A DNA stretch of 64,000 bases, taken from positions 1-64,000 of the forward strand of contig JAKDMV010000001.1 of assembly GCA_030452125.1 (NCBI GenBank), written 5' to 3'. Under the pieces are notes generated by a model. The model made no database searches and had not been told where the DNA came from. It saw nothing but the letters and a program-made list of their open reading frames with translations. The position numbers were made by a program, and so were the translations under genes. Source of the DNA: Micrococcaceae bacterium (GTDB lineage Bacteria > Actinomycetota > Actinomycetes > Actinomycetales > Micrococcaceae). This document shows positions 24,229 through 33,543 of the stretch, piece by piece (position 1 is the first letter of the stretch; each line of letters begins with the position of its first letter).

Positions 24229-25812
24229 ATGGAAACCGACCAGCGCACCGTGGACGTCTGCGTCGTCGGCGCCGGGCCCACCGGACTGATGGCGGCGAAC
24301 TGGCTGGAACGACTCGGGGTCGAGGCGGTCATCATCGACGGCAAGGCGGGGCCCACCCGTGAATCACGGGCCTTGGGCGTCCAGGCCCGGACCATGGAGA
24401 TCTACGCACAGCTCGGCGTGGTGGACCAGGTCCTGGCCCAAGCGGTCCCGGCCAACGAGATGCGCCCGGGAGTCGGTCGCAGCTCGTGGCATCCGGTGCC
24501 GCTGGATCGGATCGGCCAAGGGCTGACCCCCTACCCGGGGATCACCATCCTGGAACAGCACGCCAACGAAGAGATCCTGGCCTCCCGGCTCGCATCCCGC
24601 GGGCGGGCGGTGGCCTGGAACACGAAGCTGCTCGGTCTCCGACAGGACGGCGACGGGGTCGACCTGGACGTCGAGTCCGCCGATGGGCCCCGGCAGACGA
24701 TCCGTGCCAGGTACGTGGTGGCCGCCGACGGCGCCTCCTCCCCGACCCGCGGGCAGTTGGGGATCGGCTTCGAGGGCGAAACCAACGAAAAGGTCTTCTA
24801 CGTCATCGACGCCCACGACGTCCACGGCACCGGATCGGGCATCAACGTCCGGCTCGCCGGCGATGACTTCCTGCTGACCTTCCCGATGTCCGACCCCTCC
24901 CCGGACGCCCGCAGGGTCAGGCTGCTGGGCATCCTGCGTGAGGCCGCCGGGGCCCGGAGCAGCACAGCCCACGCTGCCAGTGGCGATCAGGTCGGCGTCG
25001 ATGAGCAGCGCGCCCGGGGCGCGCTGGAGCAGGACTTCGGGGTGAGCTATTCCCAGGCGGGCTGGTTCGCCACCTACCGGGTCCACCACCGGGTGGCCGA
25101 TGCCTTCCGTGCCGGGCGGGTCTTCCTGGCCGGGGATGCCGGTCATGTGCACTCCCCCGTCGGGGCCCAGGGCATGAACACCGGACTGCAGGATGCCCAT
25201 AATCTTGCGTGCAAGCTCGCCGATGTCCTCTCCGGTCGCATGCCCGAGTCCTATCTTGAACGCTACGAGGCCGAACGCCGTCCGGTCGCCCGCAGGCTGG
25301 TCGCCACCACCGACCGACTCTTCTCACGGGTCACTTCCTCCACGGCCCGGGCACGGTTCATCCGCAGCCGGGTGATGCCGTTGCTGTGGCCGGTCCTGGT
25401 GCGTGTGGCCCCCCGGGGCCCGCTCGGCACCCGGATCTTCGGCTACGTCTCCCAGCTGCGCATCCACTATTGGATGACCGAGCAGGAGCGGACCCGGGCC
25501 GAGGCGCGCCACGGTGTGGCGAGGATCCGGCGCCGGGATCCGGTGGTGGGCCGCCGGCTGCCCTGGATCGGGGCGACGAACCCGGGCGAGGACAACCACG
25601 CCCCGCTGGCCTCGGCCCGGTGGCAGGTCCACGCCTACGGGGCGCGGGCCGCAGGCCGGGGAGCCATCACGGCCCAACAGCATGGCGTCGAGTTGCACCT
25701 CTTCGGGGCATCGCCGCGGCGTGGGCTACCCGACGGGACCGTGGTGGTGGTGCGCCCCGACGGGTTCGTGGCCGTGCGGCATCGGGTCAGGGCGCACCGC
25801 CGCGAGGCCTAG
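24229..25812 (+). CDS. FAD-dependent aromatic-ring-hydroxylase-like monooxygenase
   Basis: A 527-residue class A flavoprotein monooxygenase. GAGPTG at 14-19 binds the FAD ADP moiety, [12 protein letters not shown] is the DG motif, and [23 protein letters not shown] is the GD motif that contacts the ribityl chain. The C-terminal ~110 residues form a thioredoxin-like domain ending [11 protein letters not shown], as in phenol- and pentachlorophenol-type hydroxylases. Substrate unknown; the exporter just upstream suggests modification of a toxic aromatic compound. Its stop overlaps the purA stop within CTAG. Confidence 0.87.
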   Translation: METDQRTVDVCVVGAGPTGLMAANWLERLGVEAVIIDGKAGPTRESRALGVQARTMEIYAQLGVVDQVLAQAVPANEMRPGVGRSSWHPVPLDRIGQGLTPYPGITILEQHANEEILASRLASRGRAVAWNTKLLGLRQDGDGVDLDVESADGPRQTIRARYVVAADGASSPTRGQLGIGFEGETNEKVFYVIDAHDVHGTGSGINVRLAGDDFLLTFPMSDPSPDARRVRLLGILREAAGARSSTAHAASGDQVGVDEQRARGALEQDFGVSYSQAGWFATYRVHHRVADAFRAGRVFLAGDAGHVHSPVGAQGMNTGLQDAHNLACKLADVLSGRMPESYLERYEAERRPVARRLVATTDRLFSRVTSSTARARFIRSRVMPLLWPVLVRVAPRGPLGTRIFGYVSQLRIHYWMTEQERTRAEARHGVARIRRRDPVVGRRLPWIGATNPGEDNHAPLASARWQVHAYGARAAGRGAITAQQHGVELHLFGASPRRGLPDGTVVVVRPDGFVAVRHRVRAHRREA

Positions 25813-27104
25813 AGCGAGTCGTCGATCAGGTCGTGACGCACGATCGTCTGCTCGCGGTCCGGGCCGACCCCGATGGCCGAGATCCGGGTTCCCGAGATCT
25901 TCTCCAGCGACAGGATGTAGTTCCGCGCGTTCTCCGGCAGATCCTCCATGGTCCTGGCCTTGGTGATGTCCTCGGTCCAGCCGTCGAAGTATTCGAAGAT
26001 CGGCTTCGCGTGGTGGAAGTCGGTCTGCGTCATCGGCATCTCATCGTGGCGGACGCCGTCGACGTCGTAGGCCACGCACACCGGGATCCTCTCGATGTTC
26101 GAGAGCACGTCGAGTTTGGTCACGAAGTAGTCGGTGAAGCCATTGACCCGCGAGGCGTGGCGGGCCAGAACGGCGTCGTACCAGCCGCAACGGCGGGCCC
26201 GTCCGGTGTTCACACCGAACTCACCGCCAGTCTTTTGCAGGTACTCGCCCATCTCGTCGAAGAGCTCGGTGGGGAACGGGCCGGCCCCGACACGGGTGGT
26301 GTAGGCCTTGATGATCCCGACCGAGCGGGTGATCCGGGTCGGCCCGATGCCCGAGCCGACGGAGGCGCCGCCGGCCGTCGGGTTCGAGGAGGTCACGAAC
26401 GGGTAGGTGCCGTGGTCCACGTCCAGGAACGTGGCCTGCCCGCCTTCCATGAGCACCACCTTGCCGGCGTCGAGCGCCTCGTTGAGCACGAAGGTGGAAT
26501 CCACGACCAGCGGGCGCAGCCGCTCCACGAAGCCCAGGAAGTACTCGACGATCTCGTCGACCTCCGCGGAGCGGCGGTTGTAGACCTTCACGAGCAGTTC
26601 GTTCTTCTGCCGCAGCGCCCCCTCGACCTTTTGGCGCAGGATGGATTCGTCGAAGACGTCCTGGACGCGGATGCCCAGCCGGCCGACCTTGTCCATGTAG
26701 GCCGGGCCGATGCCCCGGCCGGTGGTGCCGATGGCCCGCTTGCCCAGGAAGCGTTCGGTGACCTTGTCCATGGTCTGGTGGTAGGGGGCCACCAGGTGGG
26801 CGTTGGCCGAGATGCGCAGCTTCGAGGTGTCGGCGCCGCGGGCTTCGAGGCCGTCGATCTCCTCGAACAGCGCTTCGAGGTTCACCACGCAGCCGTTGCC
26901 GATGATGGGGGTCGCGTTCTGGGACAGGATGCCCGCGGGAAGGAGCTTCAGCTCGTACTTCTCGCCACCGACGACGACGGTGTGCCCGGCGTTGTTGCCG
27001 CCGTTGGGCTTGACCACGTAGTCGACACGGCCTCCGAGCAGGTCAGTGGCCTTGCCTTTTCCCTCGTCACCCCATTGGGCTCCGACGATCACGATTGCTG
27101 GCAT
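25809..27104 (-). CDS. purA: Adenylosuccinate synthetase
   Basis: Catalyses the GTP-dependent condensation of IMP with aspartate, the first committed step to AMP. The N-terminal [11 protein letters not shown] loop, the [17 protein letters not shown] segment and the late [19 protein letters not shown] are diagnostic. Length is 431 residues. The ATG at 27104 follows GGGGGAGGATCCC, a strong ribosome site. The longer frame is not used. It is downstream of the biotin operon on the same strand with about 190 bases between, which contain a strong inverted repeat. Confidence 0.95.
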   Translation of the reverse strand: MPAIVIVGAQWGDEGKGKATDLLGGRVDYVVKPNGGNNAGHTVVVGGEKYELKLLPAGILSQNATPIIGNGCVVNLEALFEEIDGLEARGADTSKLRISANAHLVAPYHQTMDKVTERFLGKRAIGTTGRGIGPAYMDKVGRLGIRVQDVFDESILRQKVEGALRQKNELLVKVYNRRSAEVDEIVEYFLGFVERLRPLVVDSTFVLNEALDAGKVVLMEGGQATFLDVDHGTYPFVTSSNPTAGGASVGSGIGPTRITRSVGIIKAYTTRVGAGPFPTELFDEMGEYLQKTGGEFGVNTGRARRCGWYDAVLARHASRVNGFTDYFVTKLDVLSNIERIPVCVAYDVDGVRHDEMPMTQTDFHHAKPIFEYFDGWTEDITKARTMEDLPENARNYILSLEKISGTRISAIGVGPDREQTIVRHDLIDDSL

Positions 27105-27212
27105 GGGATCCTCCCCCTTGCGTGGGTCAGCGGCCGGCTTGCGCCGGGTTCCGGCGGTGCCGGACACAAGAACGCCCCTGACCTCCGTACCCCGCCCCGA
27201 AACCGGGCTGGA

Positions 27213-27239
27213 GCGTAAGAGTGAAAGGGGCTCTTACGC
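27213..27239. terminator. Perfect 9-bp inverted repeat between bioD and purA
   Basis: GCGTAAGAG (27213-27221) and CTCTTACGC (27231-27239) are perfect inverted arms with a 9-base spacer. On the minus strand the hairpin would lie about 56 bases after the bioD stop and 109 bases before purA. It has no following U-tract, so it may be a terminator for the biotin operon, a purA leader structure, or a protein operator. Confidence 0.4.
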
Positions 27240-27294
27240 ATCAAGGTTACCCAAGTGCCCGCCAACATGCGACTTTTTCCACGCATTGGACCAG

Positions 27295-28002
27295 TCATGA
27301 AGCGTCGGCGGCCACCGGGGAGAGCCAGCGCAGCGCTCCCGCACGGAACCGTGCCCCCGACCACGACCCGGCCTGCTCGGGGATGCGCCCGAGCCAGGGG
27401 GTCGAGGTGGTGGCGCACCGGTGGCGCAGATACTCCTCGTTGGTGGCATGGAGGATTTCGGGGTCTTCGGGCCAGCTTCCCAACAACAGCCCAGTCAGTT
27501 GCAGGCCGCGGGCCCGGGCGGCTTCGAGGGTGAGCAGGGTGTGGTTCAGGGTGCCCAGGTCGGGGCGGGCCACCAGCACCAGGCCTCCGTCCACGGCGGT
27601 GCACAGTTCGGCCAGGGTCTGTCCGGCGGCGGTGAGTTCGACCAACAGACCCCCGGAGCCCTCGACCAGGACGAGGTCCACGTTCGAGGCCAGGGCCCGG
27701 ATGGTGGCCACATGTTCGCTCAGCGGTGGCAGCGCGACCCCGGCGTCCCGGGCCGCGGGCACCGGAGCCAGGGGCAGCGGCAGCCGGATCCCTTCCTTCA
27801 CGACGACGTCCTCCCCGGCCAGCCGGTTCACCTCGGAGACATCCGCCGGTTCCGGTCCGCTTCCCGTGGCGGGGATGCCGGTCTGCACCGCCTTATACAC
27901 ACCGACGCGCAGCCCTTCGTGCTGCCAGCGGGCGGCCAGCGCCGCAGTGGCCACCGTCTTGCCCACACCGGTATCGGTTCCGGTGACCATCACGATCTTC
28001 AT
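27295..28002 (-). CDS. bioD: Dethiobiotin synthetase
   Basis: Closes the ureido ring of 7,8-diaminopelargonate with CO2 and ATP to give dethiobiotin. A 235-residue P-loop enzyme: GTDTGVGKT at residues 8-16, the YKAVQTG segment and VLVEGSGGLLVELT. The ATG at 28002 overlaps the stop of the P450 gene by 4 bases. It is the last gene of bioB-bioA-bioF-P450-bioD. The C-terminal ~30 residues look somewhat variable but intact. Confidence 0.93.
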   Translation of the reverse strand: MKIVMVTGTDTGVGKTVATAALAARWQHEGLRVGVYKAVQTGIPATGSGPEPADVSEVNRLAGEDVVVKEGIRLPLPLAPVPAARDAGVALPPLSEHVATIRALASNVDLVLVEGSGGLLVELTAAGQTLAELCTAVDGGLVLVARPDLGTLNHTLLTLEAARARGLQLTGLLLGSWPEDPEILHATNEEYLRHRCATTSTPWLGRIPEQAGSWSGARFRAGALRWLSPVAADAS

Positions 28003-29093
28003 GTTCCTCCATCGATCTGCGCCCGGACCGCCCGAGGCGCCTGAAAGGAGAGCAGCCGCAGCCACTCGGGTTCCGGGCCGGAAGGCACCGCGTCCGGTAG
28101 GGTGCGGGCCACCTCGTGGAGCACCAGTCCTGCTTCGAGTTCCGTCAGGCGGGCGCCCAGGCAGCGGTGCAATCCGTGGCCGAAGGCCAGCCCATAGCCG
28201 GCCCCGTCCTCGGCCACCGCGTCCGGGGCGTGGTGACCGGTCAGTTCCAACAGGATTTCGGCCCCTGCGGGCAGTTGGCGGCCGGACAGCGTGGCCCCCG
28301 GCACCGTTGTACGTCGCCAGGTGGGGACCGAGGACTCGGTGGCCAGCACCTGACGGACCCGCCGCTTGCTGGCCGTCAGCCCGTCGGGTCCGCCGCATTC
28401 GGCCCAGGCCACGGGATCGGCCAGGGTGCGGTGGAGGACGGTGTTGATCAGCAACGCCGTCGTCTCCTGTCCGGCGATGACCAGGAAGTAGCCCAGCGAA
28501 CAGATCTGCCGTACTCCCAGCCCTGCCTCGTGCAGGACCCCGAACAGGTTCGTACTGCCCCTGCTGGCGGTGACCGATTCCCTGAGCCAGGCATGGAAGT
28601 CGGCGGCCCCGTGGGCGAGTTCGACCTGGCGGTCCGGCCCGGGCCACCCCCAGAACAGTTCCAGCGAGTCACGGCTCCACCGTTGCAAGGTCTCCTGCTC
28701 CGGTCCGGGCACCCCGATCAGTTCCCACATGATCTGCGCGGGGATCCCGCCCACGCGTTCGCCCAGGTCCAGCGTGGATCCCTGTTCCAGTGCGGGCCGG
28801 GCTCCTGCTGCCTGTTCGCGGGCCAGCGAGCTGACCCGGTCGGCGACGGCTGCGACCTTGGCCGGGCTGAAGAAGCGGGCGACCAGTCTCCTGACGCGCA
28901 GGTGTTCCTCCCCCACGGCCGAGGCCAGTACCGGCGGCAGGGCGAAGCCGACCCGGGCCAGGACACGCAGCGCCTCCGGGCCCAAGGGTTCGACGGCGGT
29001 CAGGGCGTTGGTAGGGAGGAATTCCGTGGTGCGCTGAAGGACCTCGCGTACCTGCTGCGGGTCGCTGACGGTGAAGTAGTCGGCGGCTTTCAT
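27999..29093 (-). CDS. Non-canonical cytochrome P450 within the biotin operon
   Basis: A 364-residue P450, shorter than the usual ~400. The haem-thiolate signature FGHGLHRCLG (Cys near 311) and the oxygen-activating I-helix AGQETT are intact. However, where the K-helix ExxR should be, the sequence reads VRQVLATESSVPTW, giving QVLA in place of ExxR. The meander that normally follows (NRDP...FDPDRF) is shortened, so the third ERR residue is not evident. ATGA overlaps on both sides couple it to bioF and bioD. By position it recalls Bacillus BioI, a P450 that makes pimeloyl precursors; a biotin role here is inference. Confidence 0.85.
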   Translation of the reverse strand: MKAADYFTVSDPQQVREVLQRTTEFLPTNALTAVEPLGPEALRVLARVGFALPPVLASAVGEEHLRVRRLVARFFSPAKVAAVADRVSSLAREQAAGARPALEQGSTLDLGERVGGIPAQIMWELIGVPGPEQETLQRWSRDSLELFWGWPGPDRQVELAHGAADFHAWLRESVTASRGSTNLFGVLHEAGLGVRQICSLGYFLVIAGQETTALLINTVLHRTLADPVAWAECGGPDGLTASKRRVRQVLATESSVPTWRRTTVPGATLSGRQLPAGAEILLELTGHHAPDAVAEDGAGYGLAFGHGLHRCLGARLTELEAGLVLHEVARTLPDAVPSGPEPEWLRLLSFQAPRAVRAQIDGGT

Positions 29094-30286
29094 GCCGTCA
29101 CCCGGGCATGGCGTGACACCGTTCTGGCCACCGTGGCCAAAACCTCCACCAGCTCCTCGGGGTGCTGGGTGGCCCGGGCCGTCAACCGGATGCGGGAGAT
29201 GCCGTCCGGGACGCTGGGCGGTCTGAAGCATCCGACGGCGATCCCGGCCCCACGCAGTTCAGCGGCGATCATGGTGGCCGTTTCGGCCGATCCCACCCGG
29301 AGGGAGACCACGGCCCCGGCCCCGGATTCGATGACCTCGACCTCGACCTGGTTCCTCTGCCCCGGACTCGAACCGGCAGGGAACAACCGGCCCAGCGTGC
29401 CGGTCATCAGCGCCACGCGCTCCGGCACCAGCCCGGCCAGAGCGGGGTCTTCCTCCAGGATCCGCACGGCTTCGCCGGCCGCCGCCGCGCTGCCGGGCGC
29501 CAGGGCGGTATCGAAGATGAAGCTCCTGGCGGTACTGGCCAGGTGGGTGCGCAGCATTCCTGCCGGTTCCCCGCCGAACAGCACGGCCCCACCTTGGGCG
29601 CCGAGCGCCTTGGACAGCGTCGCGGTGACCACCACCGAGGGGTCCGCGGCCAGCGAAGCGGCCCGCACCGCCCCACCGGCGGTGCCCACCCCGAGTGAAT
29701 GGGCCTCGTCGACCAGCAGCAGGGCGTCGTACCGGCGGCAGGCGGCAGCGAGTTCGGCCAGCGGGGCGGCGTCCCCGGAGACCGAATATACGGATTCCAC
29801 GACGACCACGGCCCGCGGTTGGCTGCGGCTGGCCAGTAGGTCGATGGTTTCCTTCACGGAATGATGGGAGGTCCAGGCCAGCGGGCTGCGGGCCAGCCGG
29901 GCCCCGTCGATGAGACTGGCATGGGCCTGCTCATCGAGCACCAGCAGTGTTCCAGGCCCGCCGAGCGCGCCGAGGATCCCCAGATTGGCCAGGTAGCCGC
30001 TGGAGAAGACCAGTGCCTCGTCCCTGCCGGTCAGCCGGCAGAGCCCGTCTTCGAGTTCCCGATGCACCGGATGTGTCCCGGTGACCACCCGGCTGGCGGA
30101 GGAACCGGTCCCGTGGCGCAGGGTCGCCCGGTGCGCCGCCTCGGCCAACCGGGGGTCGCGGGCCAGGCCCAGGTAGTCGTTGGAGGCCAGATCGTAGAGT
30201 CCGGTGGCTTCGTCGGTGGCGCGGGCCAGTCCACGCACCTCTCGGACCCGGGCACGTTCTAGGAGCCAGTGCTGCCAGGCGCTCAT
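29090..30286 (-). CDS. bioF: 8-amino-7-oxononanoate synthase
   Basis: PLP-dependent condensation of pimeloyl thioester with alanine, the first ring-assembly step of biotin. 398 residues. YDLASNDYLGLARDPRL begins the family core; DEAHSLG (D193, H196) and K226 in TATLSKALGAQGG mark the cofactor site. The frame is open upstream, but the ATG at 30286 overlaps the bioA stop and starts the conserved protein. Its acyl substrate would have to come from elsewhere: no bioC or bioH is in the window, which makes the adjoining P450 noteworthy. Confidence 0.93.
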   Translation of the reverse strand: MSAWQHWLLERARVREVRGLARATDEATGLYDLASNDYLGLARDPRLAEAAHRATLRHGTGSSASRVVTGTHPVHRELEDGLCRLTGRDEALVFSSGYLANLGILGALGGPGTLLVLDEQAHASLIDGARLARSPLAWTSHHSVKETIDLLASRSQPRAVVVVESVYSVSGDAAPLAELAAACRRYDALLLVDEAHSLGVGTAGGAVRAASLAADPSVVVTATLSKALGAQGGAVLFGGEPAGMLRTHLASTARSFIFDTALAPGSAAAAGEAVRILEEDPALAGLVPERVALMTGTLGRLFPAGSSPGQRNQVEVEVIESGAGAVVSLRVGSAETATMIAAELRGAGIAVGCFRPPSVPDGISRIRLTARATQHPEELVEVLATVARTVSRHARVTA

Positions 30287-31659
30287 GCGTGGACCTCGGC
30301 GATCGCCCCGGTCACCGCTGAGCAGAGCCGGGAGATCTCCTCCGCCTCGGCTACGTAGGGCGGCATGAGGTAGACGAGGTTCCTGAAGGGGCGGACCCAG
30401 GCGCCGGCCCGGACGGCGGCATGGGTGAGCGCGGTGATGTCGACGGGCCGATCCAGTGCGATGACGCCGATGCCTCCCAGCACCCTGACGTCGCTGACGC
30501 AAGCAAGTTCCATCGCCGGTTGCAGTCCGGTGAGCAGGCCGGCTTGCAGGGCAGTGACCGCGGTCTTCCAGGCGGGCACCCCGGCGGCGTCCGGGGTGGC
30601 GAGCAGGTCCATCGAGGCGGCGGCGATGCGGCAGGCCAGCGGGTTGCCCATGAAGGTCGGTCCATGCAGGATCGCGTCGGTATCGGAGGCGGCGATGGCG
30701 CGGGCCACCTTCTGCCCGACCAGCAGTGCCGCCAGGGTCACGTAGCCGCCGGTCAAGGCCTTGCCCACGCACATCAGATCCGGGACGACGCCGGCCCATT
30801 CGCAGGCGAAGTACCTTCCGGTGCGCCCGAAGCCGGTGGCGATCTCGTCGAGGATGAACACCAGATCCTCCGCGTCGGCGATCTCCCGCAGGATCCGCAG
30901 GACCTGCGGCGGGTAGACATACATGCCCCCGGCCCCCTGGAGCACCGGTTCCACCACGATCCCCGCCAGGGTGTCGGAGGACTCGGCCACCAGCCGCCGG
31001 ACCTGGCCCTCCCAGGCATCGAGTGCTTCGGTGTCATAGGTCCAGGTCCCGCCCTCCGGGGTCCCCGCGTCGGGCTCGAAACGGGCCGGAGGTGGACGGG
31101 AGGCGAAGAGGTGATCCGCCACCAGACCGGGGAAGGCCGAATGCATCCCGTCCACCGGATCGCAGACACCCATCGCCCCGAGGGTGTCACCGTGGTAGCC
31201 GCCCCGCAGGGCCAGGAACCGGTGGCGGCCGGTGTGGTGCCGGGCCCCCTGGTATTGCACGGCGGTCTTCAACGCCACCTCGATGCTGACCGATCCGGAA
31301 TCGGCCAGGAAGACGTGCTCGAGCCCGGGTGGGGCGGCAGCCCGCAGGCGTTCGGCCAACTCCACCGCCGGGGCATGGGTGAGCCCACCGAACATGACAT
31401 GGCTGTAGACCTCGATCTGGGCGTGGGCCGCGGCGTTCAGGGTCGGATGGTTATAGCCGTGGACCGCCGACCACCAGGAGGACATCCCGTCGATGACCCG
31501 GTGGCTGCCGCCGGGGCCGGCGAGTTCCAGCTGGCTGCCGGCGGCGGAGGTGACGGAGTACAGCGCCCCGGCGTCCAGGCTCGCATAGGGGTGCCAGAGC
31601 AGGCCCGCGTCCCGGTCGAGCAACCTGGGTGTGGCAGTGCTGGTGTGGGGCGCACTCAT
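30283..31659 (-). CDS. bioA: Adenosylmethionine-8-amino-7-oxononanoate aminotransferase
   Basis: Transfers the amino group of SAM to 7-keto-8-aminopelargonate, giving 7,8-diaminopelargonate. A 458-residue class III PLP aminotransferase: LWHPYASLD near the N-terminus, [15 protein letters not shown], the cofactor aspartate D271 in [14 protein letters not shown] and the Schiff-base lysine K300 in CVGKALTGG. The start overlaps the bioB stop by 4 bases. Second gene of the biotin operon. Confidence 0.95.
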   Translation of the reverse strand: MSAPHTSTATPRLLDRDAGLLWHPYASLDAGALYSVTSAAGSQLELAGPGGSHRVIDGMSSWWSAVHGYNHPTLNAAAHAQIEVYSHVMFGGLTHAPAVELAERLRAAAPPGLEHVFLADSGSVSIEVALKTAVQYQGARHHTGRHRFLALRGGYHGDTLGAMGVCDPVDGMHSAFPGLVADHLFASRPPPARFEPDAGTPEGGTWTYDTEALDAWEGQVRRLVAESSDTLAGIVVEPVLQGAGGMYVYPPQVLRILREIADAEDLVFILDEIATGFGRTGRYFACEWAGVVPDLMCVGKALTGGYVTLAALLVGQKVARAIAASDTDAILHGPTFMGNPLACRIAAASMDLLATPDAAGVPAWKTAVTALQAGLLTGLQPAMELACVSDVRVLGGIGVIALDRPVDITALTHAAVRAGAWVRPFRNLVYLMPPYVAEAEEISRLCSAVTGAIAEVHA

Positions 31660-32780
31660 GCGTTGGGGGCCACTTCCGTCCCGGCACCACGACGGCGGAT
31701 GGTTGGGTTCGCCCCGACGTTTTCCCTACTGGCGCCCAGGACCTCGAAGCCCGCATCGGAGATCATGGCCAGATCCGCCTCGGCCTCCTGGCCTTCACTG
31801 GTGAGGTAGTCGCCCAGGAAGAGCGAGTTGGCGACCTGCAGCGCGAACGGCTGCAGGGAGCGCAGATGCATTTCGCGTCCCGCGGCCATCCGGACTTCGG
31901 AGGCCGGGGCCGCGAGTCGGACCAGGGCCAGGATGCGCAGGCATTTGAGCGGGGTCAGTTCCCACGTCCCTTCCAATGGCGTGCCGTCGAAGGGCATGAG
32001 GAAGTTCACCGGGATGGAGTCGGCGTCCAGATCCCGCAAGGCGAAGACGGCCTCGACGAGCTGCTCGTCGGTTTCGCCCATCCCGACGATGAGTCCCGAG
32101 CAGGGGGACAAACCCGCCGTCTTGGCGGCCTGGACCGTGGCGACCCGGTCGGAGAACTCGTGGGTGGTGCAGATGTCCTCGTATTTGGATTCGGCGGTGT
32201 TCAGGTTGTGGTTGTAGGCGTCGACCCCGGCCTCGCGCAGTTTTTCGGCCTGACCGGATTTCAGGATCCCCAGGCAGGCGCAAACCTCCACCTCGGGGTT
32301 GCGTTCCCGGAGCTGGCCGACCATCCCTGCGACCCGGTCGACGTCGCGGTTGGCCGGCCCCTTGCCACTGGCCACCATGCAGACGCGGCTGGCGCCGCCT
32401 TGGATGCCCAGCTCGGCCTGCCTGACCGCTTCATCGGCGTCGATCCAGGTGTACTTCAGGATCTGGGCGGCCGAACCCAGCCGTTGGGAACAGTAGGTGC
32501 AGTCTTCGGGGCAGAGACCCGATTTCAGGTTCACCAGGTAGTTGACCTTCACCGTGTTCGAAAAATGACGACGTCGCAGCTCCCCTGCGGCGCCGACGAG
32601 GGCGAGGGTCTCCTCATCGGGGGTGGCCAGGATGGCCGCTGCACCCTCGGCGTCGAGTCCGTGACCGGCGGCCACCTTCTCGACGACCCCACGCCAACTG
32701 CTCGGAGTTGTATTGGCTACGGTCTGCTCATCGGTCGACTCCGCGACCCTGGCCTCTGGTGTTCCTGCTGGCATTGCCAC
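31656..32780 (-). CDS. bioB: Biotin synthase
   Basis: Radical-SAM enzyme that inserts sulfur into dethiobiotin. The 4Fe-4S cysteines C90, C94 and C97 are in [10 protein letters not shown]; further cluster-binding residues lie in the ACLGILK and YNHNLNT segments. 374 residues including an N-terminal extension of about 25. I chose the GTG at 32780, seven bases after GGGAG; an ATG two codons later is the alternative. First gene of the operon, expressed from the intergenic region holding two BioQ-type operators. Confidence 0.95.
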   Translation of the reverse strand: MAMPAGTPEARVAESTDEQTVANTTPSSWRGVVEKVAAGHGLDAEGAAAILATPDEETLALVGAAGELRRRHFSNTVKVNYLVNLKSGLCPEDCTYCSQRLGSAAQILKYTWIDADEAVRQAELGIQGGASRVCMVASGKGPANRDVDRVAGMVGQLRERNPEVEVCACLGILKSGQAEKLREAGVDAYNHNLNTAESKYEDICTTHEFSDRVATVQAAKTAGLSPCSGLIVGMGETDEQLVEAVFALRDLDADSIPVNFLMPFDGTPLEGTWELTPLKCLRILALVRLAAPASEVRMAAGREMHLRSLQPFALQVANSLFLGDYLTSEGQEAEADLAMISDAGFEVLGASRENVGANPTIRRRGAGTEVAPNA

Positions 32781-32806
32781 GTTGCGTCTCCCTCATAAAT
32801 CATGAT

Positions 32807-32819
32807 TGAACACCGTTCA
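32807..32819. promoter_or_regulatory. BioQ operator 1
   Basis: TGAAC-ACC-GTTCA, a perfect 13-base palindrome with the TGAAC-N3-GTTCA layout known for the actinobacterial biotin repressor BioQ. It lies 27 bases upstream of the bioB start, over the probable bioB transcript start or leader. Confidence 0.85.
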
Positions 32820-32849
32820 GCGGTGTCGTCGATCCAGCGTACAATAAAT

Positions 32850-32862
32850 TGAACGGCGTTCA
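32850..32862. promoter_or_regulatory. BioQ operator 2
   Basis: TGAAC-GGC-GTTCA, a second perfect copy, centred 43 bases from operator 1 and 31 bases before the bioQ start. The AT-rich TACAATAAATT between the two sites (32840-32850) can act as a -10 on either strand, so the pair probably represses both bioB and bioQ. Confidence 0.85.
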
Positions 32863-32892
32863 GCCACTCCCCGGGCACCGTAGACTACGGGC

Positions 32893-33495
32893 ATGGCGTT
32901 GACTCGGGATCAGGTGGTGGGCTCCGCCGTCGGCATCCTCACCGAGTTCGGTCTGGCCGATCTGTCGATGCGTCGCCTCGCCCGCGAGCTCGAGGTCCAG
33001 GTCGGCGCCTTGTACTGGCACGTGAAGAATAAACAGGACCTGCTCGTCGACGTCGCAGCCCGCCTGCTGGGCGGAATCACGCTCCCGCCCCTGGCCGCCA
33101 CCTCCTCCCCCGGCGGACCGGCCGAGTCCCGCGCGGCGATCATCGAGGTGGCCACGGCCATCCGCTCCGCCCTGCTGCCGGTGCCCGACAGCGCCGAAGT
33201 GGTGCAACTGGCGCAATCCATGCAGCCGGCGGCCCTGCTCCCGCTGACCGGGCTGCGTGATCTGCTCGAGACCTCCGGCATCGATCCGGCCCATTCGGCC
33301 TGGGCGCAGCATCTGATCCTCAACCACATCCTGGGTTCCGTCGCGGCCGGTCAGGAACACGCCAAACTCGCGGCCCTCGCGGCCACCGACCCCTCGATCC
33401 CCGGCGGCCCGCAATTGGGGGCCGACGCCTTCGCCTGGGGTTTGGGCGTCATCCTCGACGGAGCCCTCCCGGTCCGCGAAGCGTCGAACGCATAA
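32893..33495 (+). CDS. bioQ: TetR-family biotin regulator BioQ
   Basis: A 200-residue TetR repressor. The N-terminal helix-turn-helix is visible in MRRLARELEVQVGALYWHVKNKQDLL (about residues 26-51), and a variable ligand/dimer domain follows. Divergent position from bioB across two TGAAC-N3-GTTCA palindromes identifies it as BioQ, which in Corynebacterium and Mycobacterium represses biotin synthesis and itself. Its 3' end is also the left end of a tandem duplication: a near copy of its last codons reappears at 34496-34518. Confidence 0.88.
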   Translation: MALTRDQVVGSAVGILTEFGLADLSMRRLARELEVQVGALYWHVKNKQDLLVDVAARLLGGITLPPLAATSSPGGPAESRAAIIEVATAIRSALLPVPDSAEVVQLAQSMQPAALLPLTGLRDLLETSGIDPAHSAWAQHLILNHILGSVAAGQEHAKLAALAATDPSIPGGPQLGADAFAWGLGVILDGALPVREASNA

Positions 33496-33543
33496 CGAAG
33501 CCGCCGGGTGCATTGTGGGCCCACTGCCGGTTCCGTACCTTCG

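Noticed and set aside
25386-27218. A 610-codon frame opposite purA
   Set aside because: Composition is typical of antisense frames, and purA is unambiguous.
28116-29864. A 582-codon frame opposite the P450 and bioF
   Set aside because: No motif; the biotin genes on the other strand carry all active-site signatures.
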